This document shows positions 21,642 to 32,341 of a DNA stretch of 64,000 nt, piece after piece. The position numbers and the translations under genes were made by a program. The stretch comes from Mycocentrospora acerina (lineage: Eukaryota; Ascomycota; Dothideomycetes; Pleosporales): assembly GCA_022701365.1 (NCBI GenBank), contig JAKUHH010000396.1, positions 124,001 through 188,000 of the forward strand. The letters are read 5' to 3'. Each line of letters opens with the position of its first letter. Position 1 is the first letter of the stretch. The notes beneath the pieces are model-generated. The model made no database searches and was not told where the DNA came from. It worked only from the letters and a program-made list of their open reading frames with translations.

Positions 21642-23155
21642 ATGGCGCCAGCAGAAGTTTTGATGGTGCGTAGGAGACTTTCCCCACAGGCTTGCAGTGG
21701 GGGGTTTAGAGCTAACAGCAACACAGGTGGGGACTGGAGAGTACACGACGGGCTTCGTGGGAGGAGGCGCGTCAAAGTCTGACAAGAAGGTCGGAGTCGT
21801 TGGCCTGACACTCTTCGATCTGCGAAGGCGTGGAAAGGTTGGGAAGCTGTCCATGGTCGGTGTATCTGGAGGCAAATTCCCTGCCATTCGTAAGTTGAGC
21901 ATTGGTCCTTCAAGTGCGTGCAGAACGCTGACTTTCAACAGGCGAACATCTCCAGAAGAACATCTCAGACGCATACAATGGTCTGGACGTGTCTTTTGAG
22001 GAGTTCCCCAAGGAGGGAAAGACCGACCCTGATGCGTACAAGACGGCCATTGATGCTCTCCCAAAAGGCAGTGCGAGTATGTTGGCAACCGCAACAAATC
22101 GAGAATGAAGCACTTAGCTGACACTTGCAAAGTCACCATTTTCACTCCCGACACCACCCACTACCCAATCGCCAAATACGCAATTGAGCGAGGGGTTCAC
22201 GTTCTCATCACAAAGCCAGCAGTCAAGCTCCTTGATCACCACCAGGAGCTTCTCGCATTGGCAAGGAAACACAATGTGTTTGTTTACATTGAGCACCACA
22301 AGCGCTACGACCCCGCATACGCAGATGCGAGGTTCAGGGCTCAGAAGCTAGGAGACTTCAACTACTTCTACTCATACATGAGTCAGCCAAAGTAGGGCAT
22401 TCTATCCAGAAACAAAATTATGACCATTGACTAACCGTCCATCAGGAGCCAGCTGGAGACATTCAAGGCCTGGGCCGGCGTCGACAGCGACATCTCGTAC
22501 TACCTCAACTCCCACCACATTGACATCAACGAGTCCATGGTCCCCGACTACAAGCCAGTGCGCGTCACAGGAAGTGCCGCCAAGGGTATTGCGACTGACC
22601 TCGGATGCGACCCTGCGACCGAAGACACAATCACCCTGCTCGTCGACTGGGTCAAGAAGAGCGACCCCAGCAGGCGGGCGACGGGTGTCTACACAGCTGG
22701 CTGGGCAGCGCCACAAAAGGCCGGTGTACACTCTAACCAGTACTTCCATTACATGGCTGCTACGGGCGAGATTCGTGTCAACCAGGCCAAGCGTGGCTAC
22801 GACGTCACTGACGACGAGGGTGGTCTGCTTTGGTACAACCCGTATGTTCAATCCCTGCACCCATTCACTCAAAATTCTAATACGTTGTAGATTCTACATG
22901 AAGTACGCCCCTGATGAGGAGGGCAACTTTGCGGGTCAGATTGGCTACGGCTACATCTCGTTTGAGAAGTTTATCGATGCTGTCAACAACCTGAATGAGG
23001 GCAAGGTTACCCTCGATCAGCTCGACACTCGAGCACTGCCCACTCTCAAGAACACCATCGCCACGACGGCGATTCTTGAAGCAGGCCGAAGATCGCTGGA
23101 CGAGAATCGGGCTATTGAGATTATTGAGGAGAACGGCGTGTGGTCGCTGAAGTAA
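21642..23155 (+). CDS. gaaA: D-galacturonate reductase (GaaA/GAR2-type, Gfo/Idh/MocA family)
   Basis: Six exons: 21642-21665, 21727-21889, 21942-22076, 22133-22391, 22446-22841, 22891-23155, giving 413 residues with every junction in frame. The start MAPAEVLMVGTGEYTTGFVGG is a Rossmann nucleotide-binding motif and matches the Aspergillus GaaA N-terminus. Later conserved stretches are ITIFTPDTTHYPIA, the catalytic-lysine region LITKPAVKLL, VYIEHHKRYDPAYADAR, and SYYLNSHHIDI. The enzyme reduces D-galacturonate to L-galactonate with NAD(P)H in the cytosol, the first step of the pathway that the adjacent aldolase completes in part. The genes for galactonate dehydratase and glyceraldehyde reductase are not in the window. 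Confidence 0.92.
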
Positions 23156-24840
23156 AGGCAAGATCAAAAAAAGTATTTAAAACCAACAATAAAGTATTTC
23201 CCTGATTATTTTCCTTGTATGTAGTTGACTTGCCGTTTTCGTATCCCCTGTCCAGCCAAGAAGTGAAGATCCACTCTCCGATCCCAGCGCAGAGGTTACT
23301 CAACTATGTCATAGCTTCACTGAACAGAGCAGTCGCATGGTTAAGGAAATTCACATCCCCAAACTAACTCTTCCATCACTCACCCCTTTCGCACCAAACA
23401 AACCACTTCATTCTTCTAACCAGATATCACCAACTAAGAACTTACTACCCCTTCATAGACATACGATCAATTTCTCTTTTTATTAAAAAGCACCACAATG
23501 CAGTTTATCTAAATTGATTAAAAATTCAATTAATCACCGGCAATCACACTGCGTTAATATCGCGCAAATACGCTGCATGTCAGAATACTGCGGCAGAGTA
23601 CATAAAGTATATTAAGAACAAATGGATGGATAGATGAATGGATGGATGGATAAATACAACATGCCACGCAAGACCTCACTTGCACGTACGTAAAAAAACA
23701 CACATGCAAATGCAAATGTAAAATGCAACTCGACCAAACGGGACGAAAATGACGCAAGACAAGAGAGAGAGAGAGAGTAAGTATAATATTAAGACGGGAG
23801 AAAAATTCACCTCACAAGAAAGGAACCAGAGAGTTAGAGGGAAGAAAGTAAGAACAAGAGAGAAACTTTGAACTCCCCCCTCCCCTCATCTCCTCTCTTC
23901 TTCGTAACTGATAAAAGGAATGATACAATGAATCTTTTTTAAATGCTACAAAAAAAACACGCTCAAGGCACAATTTCATATTTGTCCTTTGCTTCCTTCC
24001 TTCCTTCCTTCCTTTGCATCTATCCATTTATTAATCCAATCTATTTCCCCCTTCTCTTTTTTCAATCAACTTGTTACCTTTTTTTATTTTTAAATATGTC
24101 ATATTTTCTCTCGAACCCATATTTCCCTTCATTCCTTCATTCTTTCTTTTCTTCCCCGTCAATCAATTAATCAGCCAATCAATCCCTTGGGCATTTCCTC
24201 TCGTCGCCTCCCTCTCTACCTACCTACCTACTTACCTCCCCTACTTACCTGCCCATCCACCTACTCACCCCACAAACAAACAAACAAGCAAACAAACGGT
24301 AGAAGGTAGAAAGAAATAGTGAATAGCCCAATAGTCCACATAATAATGTAGAGACAGAGAGGGGAGGGGGGAGGAGGACGACGACTTATGTAAGATTATT
24401 TTTTGTACAGTTTTAAAAAAAAAAGAAGAAGAAGAAATCCAGACGAATTTGGTAGATATTTCCCCACCGTCTCAGCAACAGCAATTATAATAATAACAAC
24501 AACAACCGGCTTATTTTCTCGTCTGTTTGTTTGTTAGTTTTCCTTCATTCGTCTGCTTGCTGCCTGCCCCCTTCCAGAAGAAAAAGTGGAAAAGAAGATG
24601 GAAGAAAGACAAGACAAGAAAAGAAGAAGAAAAAAGGTGTAGAAATGGTCCATCCGTCATCAGTCATTTCTATGCATCTCCCCCATCATATCATGAAAAC
24701 AAATCCCTTGCTAAATCCCTCCAAACCCCCCCCTCCCCCCGCTTCTCTAAACCTCTTACTACACTCTACTCTACTATACTCTACTCTACTCTACTCAACT
24801 CCACTCCTCTCTAAACCTCGCTAACCTTCGCCGAGCTTCG
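23156..24840. other. Low-complexity spacer between convergent genes
   Basis: 1.7 kb rich in simple sequence: GGAT/GATGGAT near 23620-23660, GA-repeat at 23765-23778, TTCC at 23991-24014, CTAC/TACC near 24215-24260, AAAC near 24270-24300, and TACTC near 24765-24800. ORFs here are repeat translations. I see no gene; part is probably 3' UTR of the PAS kinase. Confidence 0.7.
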
Positions 24841-27800
24841 CTACTCCCCCTCCCCACTCTTACACCAAGGATGCTCCAACACCTGGCTAATCGTGATGCG
24901 CTTCTCCACATCCCTATCTAGCATCAACCGGACCAGATCGATGCTCTCCTCGCTCATAACCCACGGCACACGTAGATCATGGTCCATGATCTCGTCGATG
25001 GAGTAAAATGGATTTTCCTTGTAGATGATGGTGTACAGCAAAATACCCAAGGCCCACACGTCTTGCTCCTTGCCGCGGTACGATTTACCTGCGAGGACTT
25101 CGGGTGCAGCGTAATCTGGGAAACTGGTTAGCGAGAGAAACGAATGCAGTGGTTTCCCTTTGAGATTTTTTTTAAAAAAAGAAAGGAACAACATACCGAT
25201 AGTTCCTACAAAAACATCAAAAGGCCCACTCTTGATGTACGCCGCACTCCCAAAGTCAATGAGCTTAATGTTTCCCTCGCCGTCAAGCACGACATTCTCG
25301 TCCTTGATATCGCGGTGGACTACCTTTGCCTTGGTATGTAGGTGGTGAATCGCCTCTGCGACCTGGACAAAGATCTTGCGACACTCCTTCTCTTCCATGT
25401 TGACGCGTAGCTCAATGTAGTCGAAAAGATCCATGCCCGGGAGTCCATGGGGTACCATCTCAATGTAGTAGTTGACGTCGTCCTCGAAGAAGTCGGACAT
25501 CTCGACAATGTTGGGGTGTTTGAAACCATCGCGGCGGAGGTAGTCGAGAACGTGGATTTCCAGAGGCACGGTTCCAAGTCGGCGGTCGCGCGTCCATGTG
25601 TCGACGAGAATGCGCCGCTTTGTGACAAACTTGATAACGACTTTTTTGCTGCTGTTCTTCTTAAAACGGCAAAGCTTGACTTGTCCGTACGCTCCCTGGC
25701 CCATTTCTTCGAGAACTACAAAATCATCAATAGTCTTCTTTTCCTTGGGCTCGTCTTTTTGTAATGAAGACGATGATGTTTGTGCCTGTGGTTCGGCCGG
25801 TGAAGATGGCCGAGCTGTTTGCTGAAGCTGCTGCGTCAATAACGACACAGGCTGTGGAGGGCTATTAGCTTTAGATCGGTCCGAGTCCATCTCCTCTGGA
25901 ACTATGAGATTTGATTGCCCTGGCGAAGGCTGATGAGGTGGTGTTCCTGGACGTGACACAAGTGGTGTGACTGGGCCAACGCCATGGTTCGCAGCGTGCA
26001 GCTGCCTTGAGTATGTTATCCACAGAGCATATACAAGCTCTCGGCCGTTGGGTTGCCGCGATGGACTGTTTTCCTCCTCGATAACACTCTCCTCGAAGCG
26101 AGGGTTCTTCTCACTGCTGACGACCCTCATTTGCACGTCTACCATAATCTCTGAGCCATCGTGGTGTAACGCTGGCAGACCACTGGGTCTAAGGAAGATG
26201 GCCGCAGCGTCTGCACTCCCCTCTCGCATGGCAAGCAGCGCTCGAGCACGCCGGAAACTGTGCTCTGGAATGACAATACCGTCCACCAACTCGATCTTGT
26301 CCTCGTCGGTCATGACGTGCAGTATTCTGTCGAATGCTGGTATGAGTTTGCTAACGTGAATGCCTTCGGGGTGTGGCTGGCCGAAGAGAGCAGACGAGAA
26401 GACGGAATTTGAACTTGTAATGGTAAGGTCGGAAGATGAAAGAACAATGATTCCAGCAATGTGTGGAAAGCTTGAAATACGAAACGTGGGCTCATCAGGT
26501 AGGGCCTCAACAGTTACCGGAATGTTGATGCTGTTGGAAGTTCGGGCGGTGTAACTACGGTCGTCCGCTATTTGGTTGTAATCTAGCGCACCTGTATTGG
26601 TGCCTTTGAGACGTGGGATACCAGGTATGAGGCGCTTGAGATCCATGCCTCGCCGTAACCGGTCGCTACCAAATACTGCTTCTATCGCGCCCCATCCCTT
26701 TGACACACATCCCACCTCGTCAACGTTGATATAAACCACGTCCTCTGCTATCTCTTCTAGAACCCAAATCAAGCCACCTCGTTTTTCCTTGACCCACAAA
26801 CTGGCAGCCCCAGTCGCACCGTTGCGCTTTTGAATAGGAATGACATCACCACAGAGTAGAACACCTCGTGACCCCTTGGATTCGTGATTCAGCTTTCCCG
26901 TCTTTTTGGCGTTGTAGTACGACGAACCGCTCCCATCGTCCGTTTTCGCCTTCCTCGCAGGAGTAACGCGTGAGGAAGGCTTGCTGAGTAACCGCGCTGT
27001 AACACCATTTCCAACTTTCAGGCTCGAGGATTGGGGGGGTGGCGGCTGTTGGGGTTCGCGTGGTGGTTTGGAACCAAGGTCTGGATCCTTTAGTTTTTCC
27101 TCGAGCCATTTCCGTCGGTCTTCTCGAACCACTTCCAGGATACCTAATTTGCGAACCTCGGCTCTCGTGACACCAAAAACCAAGCAAGCAAGATCGTTGG
27201 CGGCGGTGATTGTCCAGGGCGCGTGTGCTTCGGTGGTGAAGATGGCTTGGGCGGCAGGCGTATGTCGCACCCCGTGGCCATGGGGTGCCGGCCCCGCAGA
27301 ATGGAGCCCAGACACGTTGTTGAAGCTGGGCGGTGCACTAGGAATACTTGATGGAGAAGTTACTTGATTCACCTGCCCGTGCTCTCCCACCAGAAACGGC
27401 TGTGCCATGGCATCATGGAGCTGGCTTTGTATTGTCAGGGGCACTACGTCTGTCAGTGTTCGTTTCAAGGCAGCACGCTGCGGCCGTTTTGGAGACGAAG
27501 GAGGCTGGGTAGTCTGCAGACTGGGTACTCCAAAGGTAAGGTCTGTCGGACTTCTCGCGTCATGGATGTTTTCCTTGTTGGCCGTCTCTGCAATCTCCGT
27601 CGTCGTCGCCCTAAACACCGACGGCCTCGCCGTCTCGAGCATCTTGTCTGGGCTTTCAGTTCGAGCAACGTTAAAGCTCTTGTCGAACATGTTCTCGCCC
27701 GACATATCGGCAGGCCCTGTAACGGGGCCAAAGGCACCCAAGCCATGCGCCCCAGCGCCGTCCTGTCCTATCAGATTCGCCCGGGTTAGCAGCTCCATCA

Positions 27801-28473
27801 TGCTCTGGACCTCGTGGTCGCCGCTGAGCTTGGCCTGGGCGTTTGCTATGCCCGGGTTTGTGGCAGCCCAGCCCAGCTTATCGCGCATAAAGTCGATTGA
27901 CCGCTTCAGCACGGCCTGGCGGTTGTGTATCAAGTCCTCAGACTGCGTCGCAAAGGAGAACGAGTGCAACGACTCGGAGGGAAAGCGCGTGAGGTCCTCC
28001 CCAAAGGCAAAGGTCGGGGACCCAGGGGCAGAGGGTGCAGCGCCAGAGGGGCGCCTCGAGGCGGGGGGTGTCGCAAAGTTGAGTGACGACGAGCGCTGGG
28101 TGGAGGAGAGCCTGGGGCCTGGCTGCTGGCGGATGCGGCGCAGACCCGAGGCTCCCAAGCCGTGCTCGTGTTCGGCGACGATGGGCGACCTGAGGCAACG
28201 CATCAGCCATGGCGAGTCGGTTGTCGCCGGCGGGCCTACTCACCTCACCATGCGGTCGAGCTGGCCGGCATCGATGCTCATGCGCTTGGCGGTTTCGATG
28301 GGGGGCGGGCAGCGTGCCTGGGCCAGCAGGTTGGAGGTGCTCTTGTTCTTGACCAAGCCGACATGGTCAGAGGCTGGGCGGGGCTGGAAGTGGGCTTCTT
28401 CTGGTAGAGAGCCTGGAGGCGTGAGAGTGTCAGCAGCAGTCGCACGTGAATCCAGGCTGTGGTCGGAAGCCAT
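24841..28473 (-). CDS. PAS-domain serine/threonine protein kinase (Psk1/PAS kinase)
   Basis: Three exons: 28473-28244, 28189-25197 and 25115-24841, 1165 residues. The start MASDHSLDSRATAAD at 28473 precedes a 54-nt intron that rejoins RMV-RSPIVAEHE. Two PAS-like regions (about residues 380-430 and 620-780) precede a C-terminal kinase domain from about residue 900. The kinase shows the glycine loop GQGAYGQV, lysine in VVIKFV, HRDIKDEN, DFGSAAYIKSGPFDVFVGT and DYAAPEVLAGKSYRGKEQD. Yeast Psk1/Psk2 sense nutrient status and redirect glucose flux towards cell-wall glucan by phosphorylating Ugp1. Here the PAS module would give sensory control. The second intron (25116-25196) is 81 nt without an in-frame stop, within the activation segment. 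Confidence 0.93.
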
Positions 28474-28496
28474 GCGGGGGAGAGGGCATTGGGGGA

Positions 28497-28611
28497 GCAG
28501 CAGCAGCAGTGGCGGCGGCAGTGACAGTGGTAGCAGCAGCAGCAGTAGTAGCAGCATCAGCAGCACCAGCAGCAGCACCAGTACCAGCACCAGCACCACA
28601 ACAGCCACCCG
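28497..28611. repeat. Imperfect (CAG/AGC)n trinucleotide tract
   Basis: About 115 nt of interrupted AGC/GGC/ACC triplets just upstream of the PAS kinase start, probably in its 5' UTR or promoter. Confidence 0.85.
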
Positions 28612-28923
28612 CGACGTGTTGACGGGCAGACGGGCGTTGAATGGTCGGTGAGCACTAGCCGGCTCCCAACAATGCCTCTCCACCTCCACGCGAGGGCTGG
28701 AGCGGTGAAGGCCGCAGCAGTGGCGGCGGCAGCGACAGCGACAGTGAGAGCGAGAGTGAGAGGGACAGGGACAGGGACAGGGAGAGTGGTGGCAGGCGCG
28801 CCGGGGAGGTCACGGGACGCTTACCATCGTGTGGCCCGCTCATGAGGTTGTGTGTGTGCGCCGCCTCTTGGTATGTGGAGGGCAGGCTCGGTGGGCTCGC
28901 GCAGGCGGCGGCAGGGGGGAAGG

Positions 28924-28949
28924 GCAGGCAGGCAGGCAGGCAGGCAGGA
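28924..28949. repeat. (GGCA)n microsatellite
   Basis: Six tandem copies of GGCA followed by a degenerate copy. Confidence 0.9.
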
Positions 28950-29499
28950 AGGATGCTGTGCTGTGCTGCTTGCTCGGTCGGTGCGTCGCGTAGGGTGCGG
29001 GAGCCGCTTCTGGGGTACGAGGGGTGCGCGGGGAGCGACGGACAGACGGGGGGACCGAGGGCTGCGTTGTGCGACGTGCGACGAGCGACGTCCGACGTGC
29101 GGCGTCAGCGTTCCCAGACGAGACGAGCAGGTGGGCGTGGCGGCGAGCGGTGCGAAGGGCGACTACGGGCAGGACTTGGGAGACGGCGATGGCGATGGCA
29201 TTGGCATTGGGGACTCGAAGGCGGACGGCATGCCTCTCTCTGGCCTGCCCGCCCGGCGTATTTGCATTGCACGTTCTTCTGCCCCGCACAGACCGATGCT
29301 GTCTCCACTCGACCACTTCTCTGGCTCAGATGCCGTCGCTGATCTGCCCTGTCTACACTCGACCCTCGCCGTCTCGTCACCTGCCCACGCACGCACACCG
29401 CCGGCGTTGCACAGCCAGCCGCCAGAGCCCTCTGCTGCCCTGCACCCTGCTCCCTCGCCCGCCACGACCCAGCAAACGCCCGCTGCCAGACTGCCAGAC

Positions 29500-29546
29500 T
29501 GCCACTCTGCCACTCTGCCACTCTGCCACTCTGCCACTCTGCACGC
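29500..29546. repeat. 8-bp minisatellite (TGCCACTC)n
   Basis: About five perfect tandem copies of an 8-bp unit, preceded by related CTGCCAGA units. Confidence 0.85.
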
Positions 29547-29945
29547 TGGACCCTCGCATCCCGACAAGCTTCCGCTAAGCCCACCGACAAGTGCTGCCTC
29601 TTGCCGCTTGACTGCAACGCTGAACCACGGCTTCAATTGCCCCGCCAAACCCCCCGAACTTTGGACGCGACCACTTCCAAGCCCCATGCTGCAACACACA
29701 TGTCCATGCACCTTCCCCTGCCAGCTCGTGAAATGTACATGCCTCATCGGCTGCCGTAGGACGTCATTACTTTTTATCCTGTGCGTCGACGACCAGCTCC
29801 GCCCAGCTCCGTGTTCCCCGGCTGCTGTGATTGGCCAGCTTGCTGCGTTGGCATGCCTGTGATGCTCTCCTCTCCTCTCCGCTCTTCTCTTCTCTTCTCT
29901 TCGCACTTGCCAAGAGGCCTGCCAGCACCGAGTAGCACTTTGTCC

Positions 29946-31592
29946 TCAGCGCTGCCGAAGCTTCTCCTTGTGCTCATTCCAAAGGTTTCGGCATCCTGGC
30001 AAAAAGAAAAGTTAGCGCCTCATCAATCGCACCTCATGCCGTGACAAATGCTCACCTCGGTGCATGTTGACCTGGTCGATCCACCACTCCCCAAAGCTGT
30101 CTTCAACTTCCATGTCTGCCGCAGTCACCCGTTCGTCCCTCTTCAGCCCGCACATCATGCAAGCCTGACGAGCCGGAACACCCCCTTCAGACTGTCTCAG
30201 CGTTTTCACCGGCATAACCTCTTGTAGATCGGGCACTGCCCCCAACGTCCCACCCTTGATCTGGTTGGCCCCCGACACAACGTGTCGTAGCCGTCCAACC
30301 TGCTCTTTCCACATCCTCACTACATCTGATGCTTCCCTCTCTTCCTTCAGGCTCTCCCCCTTGTCAATCCCCGTCAGCTTCATCCCAGATGTCGCCCGGG
30401 ATGATGCGGGCCCAATCCGCATCCCTTGAGACAGGTGTTGGTCTCGCTTCCAGCGCAGCTTTCGCCCCGCTAATATATGTGCTGCCACGGATGCCAGCAT
30501 CAGGTAACCCTGGAGAAACTCAATCGTAGCTGGTTCGGCCAATAGCTTGTTCCTCATCGGGAGAGTCTGTGCTGCCATGGGCTTGAAAAGTTTGTCTTGC
30601 GCTTCGGCAAACATTGAGGGGAAAAGTGAGAGCAGTACGCCAGGTGGTGGTACGTTGGTGGGTGGCAGTTCTCCAGGCTGTGGGTCATTCAATGCTGACG
30701 AGAGTATGGGCGCGGGCATCGCAGAGCCAGCATTCGTGGGCTTGGTGGTTTTAGGCTTGTCTTGAGACCGTGATGTTGTTTTAGCCGGGATAGAAGCCTC
30801 CCAGTCGTCAAACGTGTCCCAGCTGTCATCTTCTTTCTGCACTGTTTGTTCAGATGCTGATGATGGCTTGGGGGTTGGAACGCTACCAAACCCTCCCACA
30901 GGGCTCTTCCTTGCTGCCAATCTAGATTTCGCCTTTCCATCTGCACTTTCTGCTACTCGTTTACTGGTGACAGGAGGCTTATCTTGCGACACACTCATAT
31001 CCCCCAATAAATCAACCAGTGCTGAAGAGCTTCCAATCGGTGGTGTTGGAACGACAATGGAATCTGTACCCTCGAAATCGCCAAAGTCATCTCCGTCATC
31101 AATGTCTTCTTCTGCATCAAACAACACGTTGGAATCCGCTGGCTTCTTGGCTTTTAGAACCGGCGCCTTCTGCCATGATAGTTGTGAAGGCTGAGCCAGC
31201 TGCGCAGAATCGAAGTTGAATGGATCCCGTGCGAACGATGTGGTATTTTGTGAGATTGGTAAAGGTTGCGGGGCCCGAGACGTTGAGAATGCAAATGGAT
31301 CTGGTTTCGCGGGAGGGGCTGCTTCAAATGTAGACGAGCCTCCTTCAAAGTCACCCCAATCATCGGTATCATCATTCACCGGGGCCAGATTCGGTGCTTC
31401 CTTGAAGCTTTGGAAGTTTTGCGTTGATGGAGGCGGTTGCCATTGCGTCCCTGGCGCTGGCGTTGTACTCAAGTCATTGAAGAAGCTAAATGTCGAGGCG
31501 GGCTGTACATTGCGCTGCACAGAAGAGTCACCCTGTTGCTGTTGTTTTGGGCCAGTCTCGGTTCCAAACTCGGCGAAAAGGTCTGCTGACAT
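29946..31592 (-). CDS. Uncharacterised adaptor-like protein with WGDFE/FGDFE motifs
   Basis: Two exons (31592-30056 and 29995-29946) joined across a 60-nt intron to 528 residues; the short last exon adds CRNLWNEHKEKLRQR. The start at 31592 is MSADLFAEFG. The N-terminal half is disordered and acidic, with DDWGDFEGG, DDFGDFEGTD and DSWDTFDDWE. These resemble the short motifs that bind the gamma-adaptin/GGA ear or other appendage domains, as in aftiphilin. The C-terminal half is better ordered: YLMLASVAAHILAGRKLRWKRDQHLSQ, a CMMCGLKRDERV pair of cysteines, and WWIDQVNMHRGCRNLWNEH. A role in clathrin/AP-1 trafficking is inferred from motifs only. I do not recognise a named family. Confidence 0.8.
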
Positions 31593-32341
31593 TGCTTTCA
31601 AGTTGGTGTTGTGGAGTGAGGTCGATGAGAGACGTGGATGTTTCCTCGGGAAGAACGGTTACGCTAGATCGGAAACGAGTTAGTTTCTGATCGTTGTTCA
31701 CGGACTTCACCTCATGCACCCCTGCAGCTAGCTTGTAAAGTCCGTTCCCTGTACTTTCCTATCATCAGAGATCATATCGCTTGTGCCGTTTCAAACCAAG
31801 GTTGTAAGTAGGGCTACCACACCCTACCCTCATTGCCAGCTAGCTACGTAACAGTGCCACTTTGAGGAATGCTGAAATCGTACATGAGATGAGTGCCGGG
31901 GAGACAAAGACGGGGTTTAAAAACTCACTACATTAAAAGAGATCAGAGCAACATCTCTACTACTGCTACTAATACTACTATTAACGAAGGTATGTTGCCA
32001 TAAGTATACACAACATGACTATACCACCTGAACGAGTGGCAGCGGGGCAAGAGAAACACATCAAGAAACACATCGAGAGACATCAAGATTAAGATGTGAG
32101 CACGGGCCAAACATCAACAAGAGCAGACATCACGTTATTGTAGAATATATATGATTTTCCGACCATAGGTTTCATTCAGATCATTATGAAATCTACAGAA
32201 GGACGACGCCAGGACACCTCTCCAGACCATAATGCATGACACGTTTCAAGAAGTCATCAAAGCTTTTCCTAAGCCCCACATCCCCAGAACCGGATATCTC
32301 GAGATTCGAAGAAAGAGACGAGCGACCAAAGAAGAGATCGC
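31593..32341. other. Intergenic spacer
   Basis: 749 nt holding the promoter of the adaptor-like gene and the 3' UTR of the EF-1alpha gene. A small TACTAC/TACTAT run lies near 31958-31982. No gene seen. Confidence 0.6.

Larger units (their letters stand above)
28474..29945. other. Repeat-rich spacer, PAS kinase 5' region
   Basis: 1.47 kb between two reverse genes, GC- and repeat-rich. Overlapping ORFs on both strands are repeat artefacts and share no recognisable motif. It should contain the PAS kinase promoter and 5' UTR. Confidence 0.65.

Noticed and set aside
27407..28651. 414-codon forward ORF
   Set aside because: It is antisense to the PAS kinase exon and ends in a translation of the AGC repeat tract.
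28852..29862. 336-codon forward ORF and overlapping ORFs on both strands
   Set aside because: Composition follows GGCA, CCACTCTG and other simple repeats. There is no domain, and several mutually overlapping frames are equally open, typical of GC-rich repeat DNA.
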